A stretch of DNA of 64,000 bases from contig CAVSUR010000014.1 of NCBI GenBank assembly GCA_963731285.1, positions 124,001 through 188,000 of the forward strand, read 5' to 3'. The stretch comes from CAVSUR01 sp963731285 (GTDB lineage: Bacteria; Actinomycetota; Actinomycetes; Streptosporangiales; Streptosporangiaceae). Positions 53,188 through 61,390 of this stretch are shown here, one piece after another. A program made the position numbers and the translations under genes. The notes under the pieces are model-generated. The model ran no database searches. It had not been told where the DNA came from and saw nothing but the letters and a program-made list of their open reading frames with translations. Position 1 is the first letter of the stretch. Each line of letters begins with the position of its first letter.

Positions 53188-54096
53188 GTGAGCACAGTGC
53201 ACGACACGCGGCGGACCCGCATGCTGCTCGGCGTGCTGCTGGTCATCGCGCTCGGGCTGATCGCGGTGAATTATTCCGATGGCTCCTCCTCGATCGTGCG
53301 CGGCGCCAGGACCGCGGCCGGCACGGTGTTCGGCGGCCTGGAGCGTGCGGCCAGCGCGGTCACCGGCCCGGATGGCTCCGGCGGCCAGGCCGGCGCGCTG
53401 CGGCGCCAGGTGGTCCGGCTGCGCGCCCAGCTCAGCCAGGCCCGGCTCAGCCGGTCTGACGACGCCCGGCTCCGCAAGCTGCTGCAGCTCTCCGGCCAGG
53501 GCGGTTACAAGATCGTGGCAGCGAACGTCATCGCCGCCGGGCAGGGCTACCAGCAGACGATCACGCTGGACGCGGGCTCGGCGGACGGCGTGGCGGCGCG
53601 CGAGACGGTGCTGGATGGCCAGGGACTGGTCGGCGAGGTCGTCTCGGTCAGCGCGCAGACCGCCACAGTGCAGCTGGGCACCGGCTCGGGCTCGGTCGTC
53701 GGGGTGCGGCTGGCGCCGAGCGGCGATGTCGGCTGGGTCAGTGGCCAGGGCAGCTCGGGCCCTGGCCTGCTCCGGCTGCAGGTGCTGAGCTCCTCCGCGG
53801 TGCTGCGCCCGGGTGAGCAGCTGGTCACCTCCGCGTCGGTCAACGACCGCCCGTACGTGCCCGGCGTCCCGGTTGGGACGATCGCCAAGGTGGTGAGCAG
53901 CGGCGCGGGACAGGCCCCGGTCGCTCTGGTCCGGCCCTACGCCGACTTCAGCGCGCTGTCCGTGGTGGGGATCGTGGTCAGCCCGCCGCGCCGCAACCCG
54001 CGCTTCGCCGTGCTGCCGGCGAGCCCGTCGGCCCGGCCGGCGCCGACCGTGACCGTGACCGTCACTCCGGGCGCCAGCCCGTCCCCGGGTGGCTGA
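53188..54096 (+). CDS. mreC: Rod-shape-determining protein MreC
   Basis: The 302-residue protein has a short cytoplasmic N-terminus, one transmembrane helix (MLLGVLLVIALGLIAVNY, about 12-29), a coiled coil (about 65-100) and the beta-barrel MreC core (YKIVAANVIAAGQGYQQTIT, VDGVA-type turn, GQGLVGEVVSVSAQTATVQL). A Pro/Thr/Val-rich extracytoplasmic tail follows. It links MreB to PBP2 and RodA. The start is GTG 53188. It is followed by mreD with a 1-nt gap or slight overlap. Confidence 0.95.
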   Translation: MSTVHDTRRTRMLLGVLLVIALGLIAVNYSDGSSSIVRGARTAAGTVFGGLERAASAVTGPDGSGGQAGALRRQVVRLRAQLSQARLSRSDDARLRKLLQLSGQGGYKIVAANVIAAGQGYQQTITLDAGSADGVAARETVLDGQGLVGEVVSVSAQTATVQLGTGSGSVVGVRLAPSGDVGWVSGQGSSGPGLLRLQVLSSSAVLRPGEQLVTSASVNDRPYVPGVPVGTIAKVVSSGAGQAPVALVRPYADFSALSVVGIVVSPPRRNPRFAVLPASPSARPAPTVTVTVTPGASPSPGG

Positions 54097-54097
54097 C

Positions 54098-55603
54098 ATG
54101 CGGCGCGCGATCCTGTCGGCCGTGCTGGTCATCGCCGCCGTCATGATCCAGCTCACGCTGGTCAACCGGCTGGCGCTGGCCAGCAGCGGGCCGCCCGATG
54201 TGGTGCTCCTGGTGGTGATCGGGCTGGCGATGTCGGGCGGCCCGGCGGCGGGCACCCTGACCGGGTTCCTGGCCGGCCTCTGCCTCGACCTGGCCCCGCC
54301 CGGCAGCCCGCTGATCGGGGAGTATGCGCTCGTGCTGTGCGTGATCGGGTACGGCTGCGGGCTGCTGCGCGGCGTGCTCGGCCGGCCGGTCCGAGTCAGC
54401 CCGGTCGCGCTGGCCAGCGGCATCATCGCGGCGGCCGCCGGGGAGGCGCTGGCGGCCGGTCTCAGCCTGGCGCTCAGCCCCGGCCAGGCCAGCCTGCCGG
54501 TAGTACGCCAGGTACTGCCCGCCACGATCTTCGCCGACGCGGCGCTGAGCCTGGTCGTGCTCCCGGTCGTGCTTCTCCTCGGCCGGCTGGCCGACGGCCC
54601 GGCGCCAGTGCCCGAGGCGGCGAAGCCCGCCCCGTCGGCGATCCGCGAGCAGCAGGCCCGTAAGGCTGCGCGGCGCCTGCGGGCAGGCGGGGCCGGGCTG
54701 CTTGGCGACGGCTGGATAGGCCGCGCGGAGCGGGCCCGGCGCGCTCCCGCGTCCCGGGCGCCGGCCGGCGCGCCGTGGCTGCGGGCGGCCAGCGCCAGGC
54801 GCAGGACCGCGCGCCCGCCCGGCTCGGGAGCGGCCGGGCGCCCCGAGGTCACTGCGCCAGCCCCGGCTGCGGCTCGCCGGAGGCCGCCGTCGCGGCGGCC
54901 CGGTGCCGGGCCGCCGTCCGGCAAGCCGCTCCGGCCTGCCCCGGATCCCGTTTACCGTGCGCCCCCGCCGCGGGCCGGGCGCCGCCGGGACAGCCAGGCC
55001 CGCGACGGCCCGGTCGCGGGCGCCCCGGTTCGGCGCGGGTCGGCGGCTGCGCGGCCGGCCTGCTCAGGCCGCGCTGTCCAGGGCCGCGCTGTCCAGGGCC
55101 GCGCTGTCCAGGGGCGCCGTGTCCAGGGCCGCAGTGTCCGGGGCCGGACCGCGCCGGGCTCGGGGCCAGGCCCTGCCGCCGGGCGGCTACCGTGGTGGCT
55201 CTGCGCTGCGCCCGACCGGCGCGGGCGGGTCGGCGCCCGGCGGCTTCGCGGCCTCCGGGCAGGCGCACCGGATGCTGCCGGCCCAGGTCGCCGTGGCGCA
55301 CGGCCGGTGGCCGCGGCCCGCCCGGGGCGGCTTCGCAGCCGGCCGCGCACGGCCGAGGCGCGGGCGGGTGTTCGGCCCGGCTGGCTCGGCTGGCCCGGCG
55401 GTACCGCGGTTCCGCCGCCGGCCGCACGGCGCGATCGGCGGGGTGCGCGGCCCCGGTCCCGGCCGGCCGCGCTTCCGGCGGGACGCGGTCGCCCGGCTCC
55501 GCGGCAGCCGCAGGCCGCTGCTGCCCCGCTGGGTCGGCCGGCTGCGCCGGGACCGGGCCAGCGGATGGACCAGCGAATGGCCGGCCGGCGAGGGCCCCGG
55601 TGA
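54098..55603 (+). CDS. mreD: Rod-shape-determining protein MreD with long basic tail
   Basis: The first ~170 residues are a typical MreD: ILSAVLVIAAVMIQLTLVNR, PPDVVLLVVIGLAMSGGPAA, TGFLAGLCLDLAPPGSPLIG and two further helices ending LSLVVLPVVLLLGRLADG. After about 54640 comes an Arg/Pro/Gly-rich tail of some 310 residues in this frame, ending in TGA 55601-55603 that overlaps the PBP2 GTG (GTGA). Family members are usually 160-230 residues. In the tail all three plus-strand frames are open, and a rough hand tally of A/T bases over 55141-55560 favours another frame (codons starting at positions divisible by three), so the tail's true frame is unsure. GTG 54089 is an alternative start. Confidence 0.8.
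   Translation: MRRAILSAVLVIAAVMIQLTLVNRLALASSGPPDVVLLVVIGLAMSGGPAAGTLTGFLAGLCLDLAPPGSPLIGEYALVLCVIGYGCGLLRGVLGRPVRVSPVALASGIIAAAAGEALAAGLSLALSPGQASLPVVRQVLPATIFADAALSLVVLPVVLLLGRLADGPAPVPEAAKPAPSAIREQQARKAARRLRAGGAGLLGDGWIGRAERARRAPASRAPAGAPWLRAASARRRTARPPGSGAAGRPEVTAPAPAAARRRPPSRRPGAGPPSGKPLRPAPDPVYRAPPPRAGRRRDSQARDGPVAGAPVRRGSAAARPACSGRAVQGRAVQGRAVQGRRVQGRSVRGRTAPGSGPGPAAGRLPWWLCAAPDRRGRVGARRLRGLRAGAPDAAGPGRRGARPVAAARPGRLRSRPRTAEARAGVRPGWLGWPGGTAVPPPAARRDRRGARPRSRPAALPAGRGRPAPRQPQAAAAPLGRPAAPGPGQRMDQRMAGRRGPR
55071..55145. repeat. 15-bp tandem repeat, five copies, in the mreD tail
   Basis: Five consecutive 15-mers of consensus GCGCTGTCCAGGGCC: the first two are identical, and the last three carry one to three changes. 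In the mreD frame they encode GRAVQ units. Being a multiple of three they keep frame, so copy number can vary without breaking the gene. Confidence 0.85.
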
Positions 55604-57681
55604 TCCCGGCGTCACGGCGGCGGCTCGCCGTGCTCTACCTGGTGGTGTTCGCGCTGCTGGCCGGGCTCGGCCTCCGGATCTGGGACCTGCAGGTGGTGCA
55701 CCGCGGCACCTACCTGGCGCTGGCCAACTCCGACCGGATCAGGAACGTGATCTCGCCGTCCTCGCGGGGCGAGATCCTGGACGACACCGGCGCGCCGATG
55801 GTCAGCAACACCTCCTCGATGGTCGTCTCGGTCGACATGGCCAGGCTGTCCCTGCAGCCCGACGGCGGTGCCGCCGAGCTGCGCCGCCTGGGCCGGCTGC
55901 TCCGGATGCCGGATGCGACCCTGACCGACAAGACGCGGATCTGCACCGCCGGCGTGGGCCAGCCCTGCTGGCCCGGCTCGCCCTACCAGCCCATCCCGGT
56001 CGCCGAGGGCGTCAGCAGCCGGGTGGCCCTGCAGGTACTGGAGAGCAGGCGGGACTTTCCCGGCGTGACTGCCCAGGTGCAGCAGGTCACGCGCTACGTC
56101 CAGCCGATCGCGACCGCCGCCTCGCAGCTGCTGGGGTACCTGCAGCCGATCACCGCGCAGGAGATCAAGCAGATCGGCACCCCGGTGACCGGGTTCTCCG
56201 GTGACGACCTGGTCGGACAGGCCGGCCTAGAGCAGCAGTACGACAAGCAGCTGCGCGGCCGGTACGGCCAGCAGGAGGTAGCGGTCAACGCCGGCGGCCA
56301 GGTCACCCAGACCATCAGGAAAGTCCAGCCCAAGCCGGGCGACACCCTGGTCACCAGCATCAACGCCAAGCTGCAGACGGACACCGAGAACGTGCTGGCG
56401 GCGGCGGTCCGCAAGACCCAGGCCGAGGGCAACACCGCCGCGACCAGCGGCGCGGCCGTGGTGCTGACCACCACCGGCCGGGTCGTCGCCCTGGCCAGCT
56501 ATCCGACCTACAACCCGGAAATCTGGACCAGGGACGGCATCACCACGGGCGAATTCCGCAGGCTGTTCGGCAGCCGCCACTCCGAGCCCATCCTGAACCG
56601 GGTCACGCAGGGCCAGTACTCGCCCGGCTCGACCTGGAAAGTGACGTCCGCTGCCGCCGCCGTGGCGGCCGGCTACCCGCTCGGCGGCCTGTACAACTGC
56701 CCGGCGGCGGTCACTATCGACGGCCACAGCTACGCCAACGACGGGAACCCCGGCGAGGGCGCCATGAGCTTCTCCACGGCGCTGATCCAGTCCTGCGACA
56801 CGGTGTTCTACCAGCTGGCCTACGACATCTGGCTGAAGGACCACCGGGGCGCGAACGACGTCACCTCGCCGCGCGCGCCAGTCCAGGAGATGCAGAGGAT
56901 GGAGCTCGGCTGGGGCTTCGGCCGGTACACCGGCATTGACCTGCCGCAGCAGAGCACGGGCAGCGTCCCGACCCGCGAGTGGCTGTACTACTTCTGGAAG
57001 CAGAACGCGCACCGCGGGCAGCACTGGTGCAAGTACGGCCGGGCCGCCGGGACTTACATCCAGCGGATCGAGTACGAGGACTGCCACTCGGGGAACGTCT
57101 GGACGCCCGGCCAGTCGGTCATCGCCGCGATCGGGCAGGGCTACGTCACCGTTACCCCGCTGCAGCTCGCCGACGCCTACGCCGCGCTGGCCAACGGCGG
57201 CAGGCTGTACAGCCCGCGGATCGGCGAGGCGCTGCTCGGGCCGGACGGCAAGGTGGCGCGGCGGATCAGGCCGCCGGTACTGCGGCACCTGCCGGTGGCC
57301 AGGTCGACACTGGCCTATATCAGGTCCGCACTGGCGGGCGTGGTTACCTCGGGAACCGCGGCGGGCACCTTCGCCGGCTTCCCGCTCAGCCGGGTCTGCG
57401 TAGCGGGCAAGACCGGCACCGCCCAGGCCTACGGCCGGGCGGCCACCTCAGTGTTCGCCTCGTTCGCCCCGTGCCGGCATCCTAGGTACGTGGTGGTCAT
57501 GATGATCCCGGACGCCGGCTACGGCGCCGATGTCTCTGGCCCCGCCGTCCGGCAGATCTGGGACGACATCTACGGCCTTGAGGGTCACCAGGCGGCCCTG
57601 CCCGGTGGCCGGCTGCCCGGCCTGCCGCACTCCGCCCGCACCGCGCCGGGCCGGGCCAGGACGAAGAGGGCACGCAAGTGA
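55600..57681 (+). CDS. mrdA: Penicillin-binding protein 2 (elongation transpeptidase)
   Basis: The 693-residue class B PBP has one N-terminal transmembrane helix (AVLYLVVFALLAGLGLRIWD), the dimerisation domain with RNVISPSSRGEILDDTG, then the transpeptidase motifs SPGSTWK (Ser-x-x-Lys), SCD in IQSCDTVFYQ (the SxN position) and KTGT in VAGKTGTAQAYG. It cross-links peptidoglycan with RodA. GTG 55600 is chosen because it overlaps the mreD stop; the much longer open frame upstream (to 54775) is shadow of the mreD tail. It overlaps rodA by 4 nt. Confidence 0.95.
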   Translation: MIPASRRRLAVLYLVVFALLAGLGLRIWDLQVVHRGTYLALANSDRIRNVISPSSRGEILDDTGAPMVSNTSSMVVSVDMARLSLQPDGGAAELRRLGRLLRMPDATLTDKTRICTAGVGQPCWPGSPYQPIPVAEGVSSRVALQVLESRRDFPGVTAQVQQVTRYVQPIATAASQLLGYLQPITAQEIKQIGTPVTGFSGDDLVGQAGLEQQYDKQLRGRYGQQEVAVNAGGQVTQTIRKVQPKPGDTLVTSINAKLQTDTENVLAAAVRKTQAEGNTAATSGAAVVLTTTGRVVALASYPTYNPEIWTRDGITTGEFRRLFGSRHSEPILNRVTQGQYSPGSTWKVTSAAAAVAAGYPLGGLYNCPAAVTIDGHSYANDGNPGEGAMSFSTALIQSCDTVFYQLAYDIWLKDHRGANDVTSPRAPVQEMQRMELGWGFGRYTGIDLPQQSTGSVPTREWLYYFWKQNAHRGQHWCKYGRAAGTYIQRIEYEDCHSGNVWTPGQSVIAAIGQGYVTVTPLQLADAYAALANGGRLYSPRIGEALLGPDGKVARRIRPPVLRHLPVARSTLAYIRSALAGVVTSGTAAGTFAGFPLSRVCVAGKTGTAQAYGRAATSVFASFAPCRHPRYVVVMMIPDAGYGADVSGPAVRQIWDDIYGLEGHQAALPGGRLPGLPHSARTAPGRARTKRARK

Positions 57682-58964
57682 GCGCCCGGACCTTGCTGCC
57701 CCGGCCGCCGGGACGCGACAAGCGGCCGGCCGGGCGGGCGGGCGGGCGCCGGGGCGCGTCCTACCGTTCGCTGGCCCCGATCCGGCTCAGCGCCGGCCCG
57801 CGCCGCGGGCGCTGGCGCGGCCTGCTGCGGCGGGCCACTGCCCGGCAGTCCGCGCTGCGCCACTTCGACTGGCTGCTGATGATCGCAGTCCTCGCGCTCA
57901 GCCTGATCGGCACCATGCTGGTCTGGTCGGCGACCGCGTCCTCGTCGGCGCACGCTGGTGCCGACCCCTACCTGCGCAAGCAGCTGCTCAACATCGTCCT
58001 CGGGCTGATCTTCATGGTCGCGGTCAGCCTGCTCGACCAGCGCAGGCTGCGCATCTACACCCCGGTACTGTATGCGGCGTCCCTGCTCGGCCTGCTGGCC
58101 GTCCTCACCCCGCTCGGCAGCGTGGTCAACGGCGCCCGCTCGTGGATCTCGCTGTCCGGCGGCTTCCAGGTCGAGCCGTCCGAGTTCGCCAAGCTGGCGA
58201 TCATCTTGATGCTGGGCGTGACCCTCGGCGAGCTGCGGCTCGGCGAGCCCCGGCCGGGCCTGCGCAGCGCGGGCCTCGGCCTCGCCGCCGCGGCCGTGCC
58301 GATCGTGCTGGTCGCCGCCGAGCCCGACCTCGGCGTCACGATGCTGATGGTGGCGCTGGTCCTGGGCATGATCGCGCTGTCCGGGATCCGGCTGCGCTGG
58401 CTGGCGGCGATGGCGGCGGCCGGCGTGCTGGCCGTCATCGCCGTGATCAACCTGCACCTGCTCAAGGCCTATCAGGTCAGCCGGCTGACCTCATTCCTGA
58501 ATCCGTCAGCCGACCCGCGCGGCACCGGGTACAGCGCCGCCCAGGCCAAGATCGCCATCGGCTCGGGCGGGCTGTCCGGCCAGGGCCTGTTCCACGGCCA
58601 GCTGATCGCAGGCAACTTCGTGCCCGAGCAGCAGACCGACTTCATCTTCGCCGTGGCGGGGGAGGAGCTCGGCTTCATCGGCGCGCTGGTCATCCTCGGC
58701 CTGCTCGCGCTCGTCCTGGTCCGCGCGCTGCGGATCGCGGCCAGGGCCGACGACCAGTTCGGCATGCTGGTGGCCTCCGGCATCGCGATCTGGTTCGCCG
58801 TGCAGGCGTTCATCAACATCGGCATGACCGTGGGCATCATGCCGGTGACCGGGCTGCCGCTGCCCTTTGTCTCCTACGGCGGCTCGGCCATGTTCGCGGA
58901 CATGATCGCGATGGGCGTGCTGCAGTCGATCCACCGCCGCCGCCGCAGCGTCTTCGTCAGCTAG
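57678..58964 (+). CDS. rodA: RodA SEDS peptidoglycan glycosyltransferase
   Basis: The 428-residue SEDS protein has a basic N-terminal tail of about 60 residues, then ten predicted membrane helices. The family motifs include RSWISLSGGFQVEPSEFAKL, SGQGLFHGQLIAGNFVPEQQ followed by TDFIFAVAGEELGFIGA, and TGLPLPFVSYGGSAMFADMI. It polymerises glycan strands together with PBP2. The start is GTG 57678, overlapping the mrdA stop (GTGA). It is the last gene of the elongation block. Confidence 0.95.
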   Translation: MSARTLLPRPPGRDKRPAGRAGGRRGASYRSLAPIRLSAGPRRGRWRGLLRRATARQSALRHFDWLLMIAVLALSLIGTMLVWSATASSSAHAGADPYLRKQLLNIVLGLIFMVAVSLLDQRRLRIYTPVLYAASLLGLLAVLTPLGSVVNGARSWISLSGGFQVEPSEFAKLAIILMLGVTLGELRLGEPRPGLRSAGLGLAAAAVPIVLVAAEPDLGVTMLMVALVLGMIALSGIRLRWLAAMAAAGVLAVIAVINLHLLKAYQVSRLTSFLNPSADPRGTGYSAAQAKIAIGSGGLSGQGLFHGQLIAGNFVPEQQTDFIFAVAGEELGFIGALVILGLLALVLVRALRIAARADDQFGMLVASGIAIWFAVQAFINIGMTVGIMPVTGLPLPFVSYGGSAMFADMIAMGVLQSIHRRRRSVFVS

Positions 58965-58974
58965 GCTGCGGCCG

Positions 58975-59074
58975 GTGAGCGACGGGGCGAGCGGGCTGGC
59001 CGCCAGGGCGGCTCGGATGGAGCAGGTCATTCGCGGCTACTTCGCCGCGTGCAACACGGGCGATGCGAACGCGA
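58975..59074 (+). pseudogene. SnoaL-like N-terminal fragment
   Basis: GTG 58975, placed 7 nt after a TAGGCT box, opens a frame reading ARAARMEQVIRGYFAACNTG followed by DANAI, the first helix of a SnoaL/NTF2-like polyketide-cyclase-type protein. After about 33 codons it becomes arginine-rich noise. The rest of the domain is missing, so only the promoter and head of the gene remain. Confidence 0.5.
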
Positions 59075-59094
59075 TCCCAACACCGCCGACCTGC

Positions 59095-59296
59095 CGACGG
59101 GCCGCCTGCCTGCACCGGCGCCGCCGCCGGCGGCCAGCCGGCGCAGGGGCTGGCCTGGCTGGCCGGCTCGCTGGCCGCGACCGGGCGCACCCTGGCCGCC
59201 GGCGCCCTGGTCATTACCGGCGGGCTGACCGCTGCCGTTCCCGTCTGCCCCGGGCGGAGGTGTGACAACACCCGGAGTCGCGAGATGATCAGCTGA
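59095..59296 (+). pseudogene. C-terminal fragment of a 2-keto-4-pentenoate hydratase-type gene
   Basis: Directly after the SnoaL head another frame reads QPAQGLAWLAGSLAATGRTL followed by AAGALVITGGLTAAVPVCPG. This corresponds to the C-terminal end of the MhpD/fumarylacetoacetase-like hydratase family. It is joined without a start codon to the previous fragment, showing that a deletion fused two unrelated genes. Ends at TGA 59294-59296. Confidence 0.45.
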
Positions 59297-59323
59297 GCCC
59301 GGTTACTTCTCATGGAGGCAGGG

Positions 59324-59809
59324 ATGAACAAGAAGCTACTGACGGCCGCCGCCGCCGCGGCCACTGTGGTGCTCGCGCCCGTCGCAGCCCTCGCGAGCAC
59401 CAGCTCGCCGGCCACCGCACCTCGGCCCGTGGTCATTCATGTCGTCGAGCACGCGATCACCGACACCGTGCAGCAGTTCCACCCGCCCAGGGAAAGCCTG
59501 GGTGACGTGCTCGGCTTCCATAACCCGGTCTACAACGCAGCCAATACGCGGCGGATCGCAACCGACAACGGCTACTGCATCCGCACCGTCGCGACCGGCA
59601 AGACCGAATGGGAGTGCACCTGGACCACGCTGCTTCCCGGCGGCCACCTCACCGTGGAGGGCCCCTACTACGACGACGGCACCATCACCACGCTGACCAT
59701 CACCGGCGGCACCGGCAAGTACACCGGCGCCCGGGGGTCCATGCTGCTGCACGCTACGGGCAGCCCGGTCGGCTCACAGTACGACTTCATCTTCACCCTG
59801 GCCCGCTGA
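59324..59809 (+). CDS. Secreted allene-oxide-cyclase-like beta-barrel protein
   Basis: The 161-residue protein has a Sec signal peptide (MNKKLLTAAAAAATVVLAPV, then AALA-S). The mature domain resembles the allene oxide cyclase/dirigent eight-stranded barrel: GYCIRTVATGKTEWECTWTT, LPGGHLTVEGPYYDDGTITT, LTITGGTGKYTGARGSMLLH and a final YDFIFTLAR strand. Two cysteines in the barrel may form a disulfide. Activity is unknown; the bacterial relatives are not characterised cyclases. ATG 59324 is chosen because GGAGG lies 5 nt upstream. Confidence 0.8.
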   Translation: MNKKLLTAAAAAATVVLAPVAALASTSSPATAPRPVVIHVVEHAITDTVQQFHPPRESLGDVLGFHNPVYNAANTRRIATDNGYCIRTVATGKTEWECTWTTLLPGGHLTVEGPYYDDGTITTLTITGGTGKYTGARGSMLLHATGSPVGSQYDFIFTLAR

Positions 59810-59923
59810 CCAGCTCGCACCCGGCTGGGTGCTGGCGCCTGCGCGGCGCCGGCGCCCTCCGGCCGTCTCATCCGCGTCCGCGGGCCGGGCTGCTCAGGCC
59901 ATTGCCACCCGGCCCCAGGGGCG

Positions 59924-59929
59924 TATCAT
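59924..59929 (+). promoter_or_regulatory. -10 element (TATCAT) for leaderless tyrosinase gene
   Basis: TATCAT, a good TANNNT match, lies 7 nt before GTG 59937. No ribosome site is present. Confidence 0.4.
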
Positions 59930-59936
59930 CCCGGTC

Positions 59937-60806
59937 GTGACGGCGTTGAGCAGCTCGCCGGCGGCACCCCCAGCTGACGGGCAGCCGGTCGGTAAGACCA
60001 CCTCATCAGTGCTGCGATACCGCAAGAGCGTGACGTCGCTGACCGCGGCTGAGCTCGCCGCCCTGCGGTCGGCCATCTCGGACATGCTCAGCCTGTCCGA
60101 CGACCGGGGGTTCGAGTACTGGGCTGGCATTCACGGGCTGCCGCTTCCCATCTCGTGCTGGCACGGAAGCCTGCTCTTCCTGCCCTGGCATCGTGCCTAC
60201 CTGTACTACTTCGAGCAGTACCTTCTCGACGTCATGCCAGCTGGCGCACCGGTGAGCCTGCCCTGGTGGGACTGGTCCACCCAGGCCGGGATCGCGCCGG
60301 GCTATGCCGATGCGGCCCTTCCTGACGGGACGCCGAATCCGCTCGCGGCGGCCCCGGTGTCGGGGATCCCTGATCGCCAGTTCACCGGCGAGAATGTGCC
60401 GAAAGTCGGGCGGACCTTCCGCAGGCCCGGGCCGGCGGGCCCGCATCACGGCTCCGCCGGGCTGCCGAGCGCGGGCGAAGTTTCTGCCATCCTGGCTCTG
60501 CGGGACTTCGAGGACTTCTCCATCCAGCTGGAGGACCTGCACAACCAGGTTCATGTGTGGGTCGGCGGGACCATGAGCGAGATCCCGGTCGCTGCCTTCG
60601 ATCCGCTGTTCTGGGCCCATCACGCCATGATCGACCGGCTGTGGGCACTGTGGCAGCAGGCTCATCCGGGGGCAGGAGCAGGCCCGGTGCCCAGGGATCA
60701 CCCGCTCGGCCCGTTTCCCACGCTGAACGTCGGCCAGGTGCTGAGCATCACGGCGCTCGGCTACCAGTACGCGGCGGCCACCAGCTCGGCCGTGCCGCCC
60801 GGGTGA
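59937..60806 (+). CDS. Tyrosinase-family copper oxidase
   Basis: The protein of about 289 residues has both type-3 copper sites. CuA has the His in AGIHGLPLPIS, the one in CWHGSLLFLPWH and the HRAY helix. CuB has HNQVHVWVGG and FDPLFWAHHAMIDRLWALWQ. Such enzymes oxidise phenols to quinones (melanin-type or other aromatic oxidation). No signal peptide is visible at the chosen GTG 59937 start; the open frame extends to 59829 but the extra part is Arg/Pro-rich. The next gene encodes the domain that in many homologues is fused to the C-terminus. Confidence 0.88.
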   Translation: MTALSSSPAAPPADGQPVGKTTSSVLRYRKSVTSLTAAELAALRSAISDMLSLSDDRGFEYWAGIHGLPLPISCWHGSLLFLPWHRAYLYYFEQYLLDVMPAGAPVSLPWWDWSTQAGIAPGYADAALPDGTPNPLAAAPVSGIPDRQFTGENVPKVGRTFRRPGPAGPHHGSAGLPSAGEVSAILALRDFEDFSIQLEDLHNQVHVWVGGTMSEIPVAAFDPLFWAHHAMIDRLWALWQQAHPGAGAGPVPRDHPLGPFPTLNVGQVLSITALGYQYAAATSSAVPPG

Positions 60807-60816
60807 GGGGGCGGGG

Positions 60817-61281
60817 ATGGCCACGTTCGTCTCGAATCCTGTCACGGTGACGCTGACGGCACCTGCCGAACCGTTCCGCCGGGCTGACCTGGAGTTCCAC
60901 GGAGTGGATCATTCGAAGGCCAGTTTCGAGGCCCGGCTGTTCATCAACAATCCGCAGGCCGGCCCGCAGACCTCGACCGGCGACCCGAGCTACGCCGGCT
61001 CGTTCTGGATCTTCGGCCATGGCGGGTGCGCCGGCGACGAGGGGCACTGCGAGCCGCCCCCGGACCGCCGGCCCTTTGACTTCCGGCCAGAGCACCAGCT
61101 GACCCGCCTGACCAAGCGGGTGGTGATCACCGGAAAGCTGCGGACGCTGGCCCCCCAGGGCGAGAGCTTCACCCTGCGGATAGTGCCCTATGTCCGGCCC
61201 GAGAACGCCGCGCCGCTGCCCGCGAATCTGCTCACCGGCCTGCTGCAATTCGACCGGGTCGATCTGCTGACCTACCAGTGA
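60817..61281 (+). CDS. Tyrosinase C-terminal-domain-like partner protein
   Basis: The 154-residue protein is a predicted beta-sandwich (ADLEFHGVDHSKASFEARLF; SYAGSFWIFGHGGCAGDEGH; RVVITGKLRTLAP; FTLRIVPYVRP). The same segment is, as I recall, found as the C-terminal domain of longer tyrosinase/polyphenol-oxidase-type proteins, where it can cover the copper site. Here it is a separate ORF 10 nt after the tyrosinase stop, in another frame, with its own ATG 60817 and GGGGCGGGG upstream. It is likely translated together with the tyrosinase and may act as a caddie or stabiliser. Confidence 0.7.
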   Translation: MATFVSNPVTVTLTAPAEPFRRADLEFHGVDHSKASFEARLFINNPQAGPQTSTGDPSYAGSFWIFGHGGCAGDEGHCEPPPDRRPFDFRPEHQLTRLTKRVVITGKLRTLAPQGESFTLRIVPYVRPENAAPLPANLLTGLLQFDRVDLLTYQ

Positions 61282-61390
61282 CGGTTGCGACCCTGCCCTC
61301 CTCACCATCCGCCTCGACTCCTGACCAGCGGCTAGGTCACGGACCGGGCCCTCGGCCATTGCCGCGGACGCGGCCAGGACGGGGCGATCT

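Noticed and set aside
55071..55145. CRISPR-like short repeats
   Set aside because: The five 15-bp units are contiguous with no spacers and lie inside a coding region; no cas genes occur in the window.
54775..55599. A 275-residue N-terminal extension of PBP2
   Set aside because: The extension is Cys/Arg/Pro-rich without any PBP feature, and GTG 55600 right before the transmembrane helix overlaps the mreD stop, a typical coupled start.
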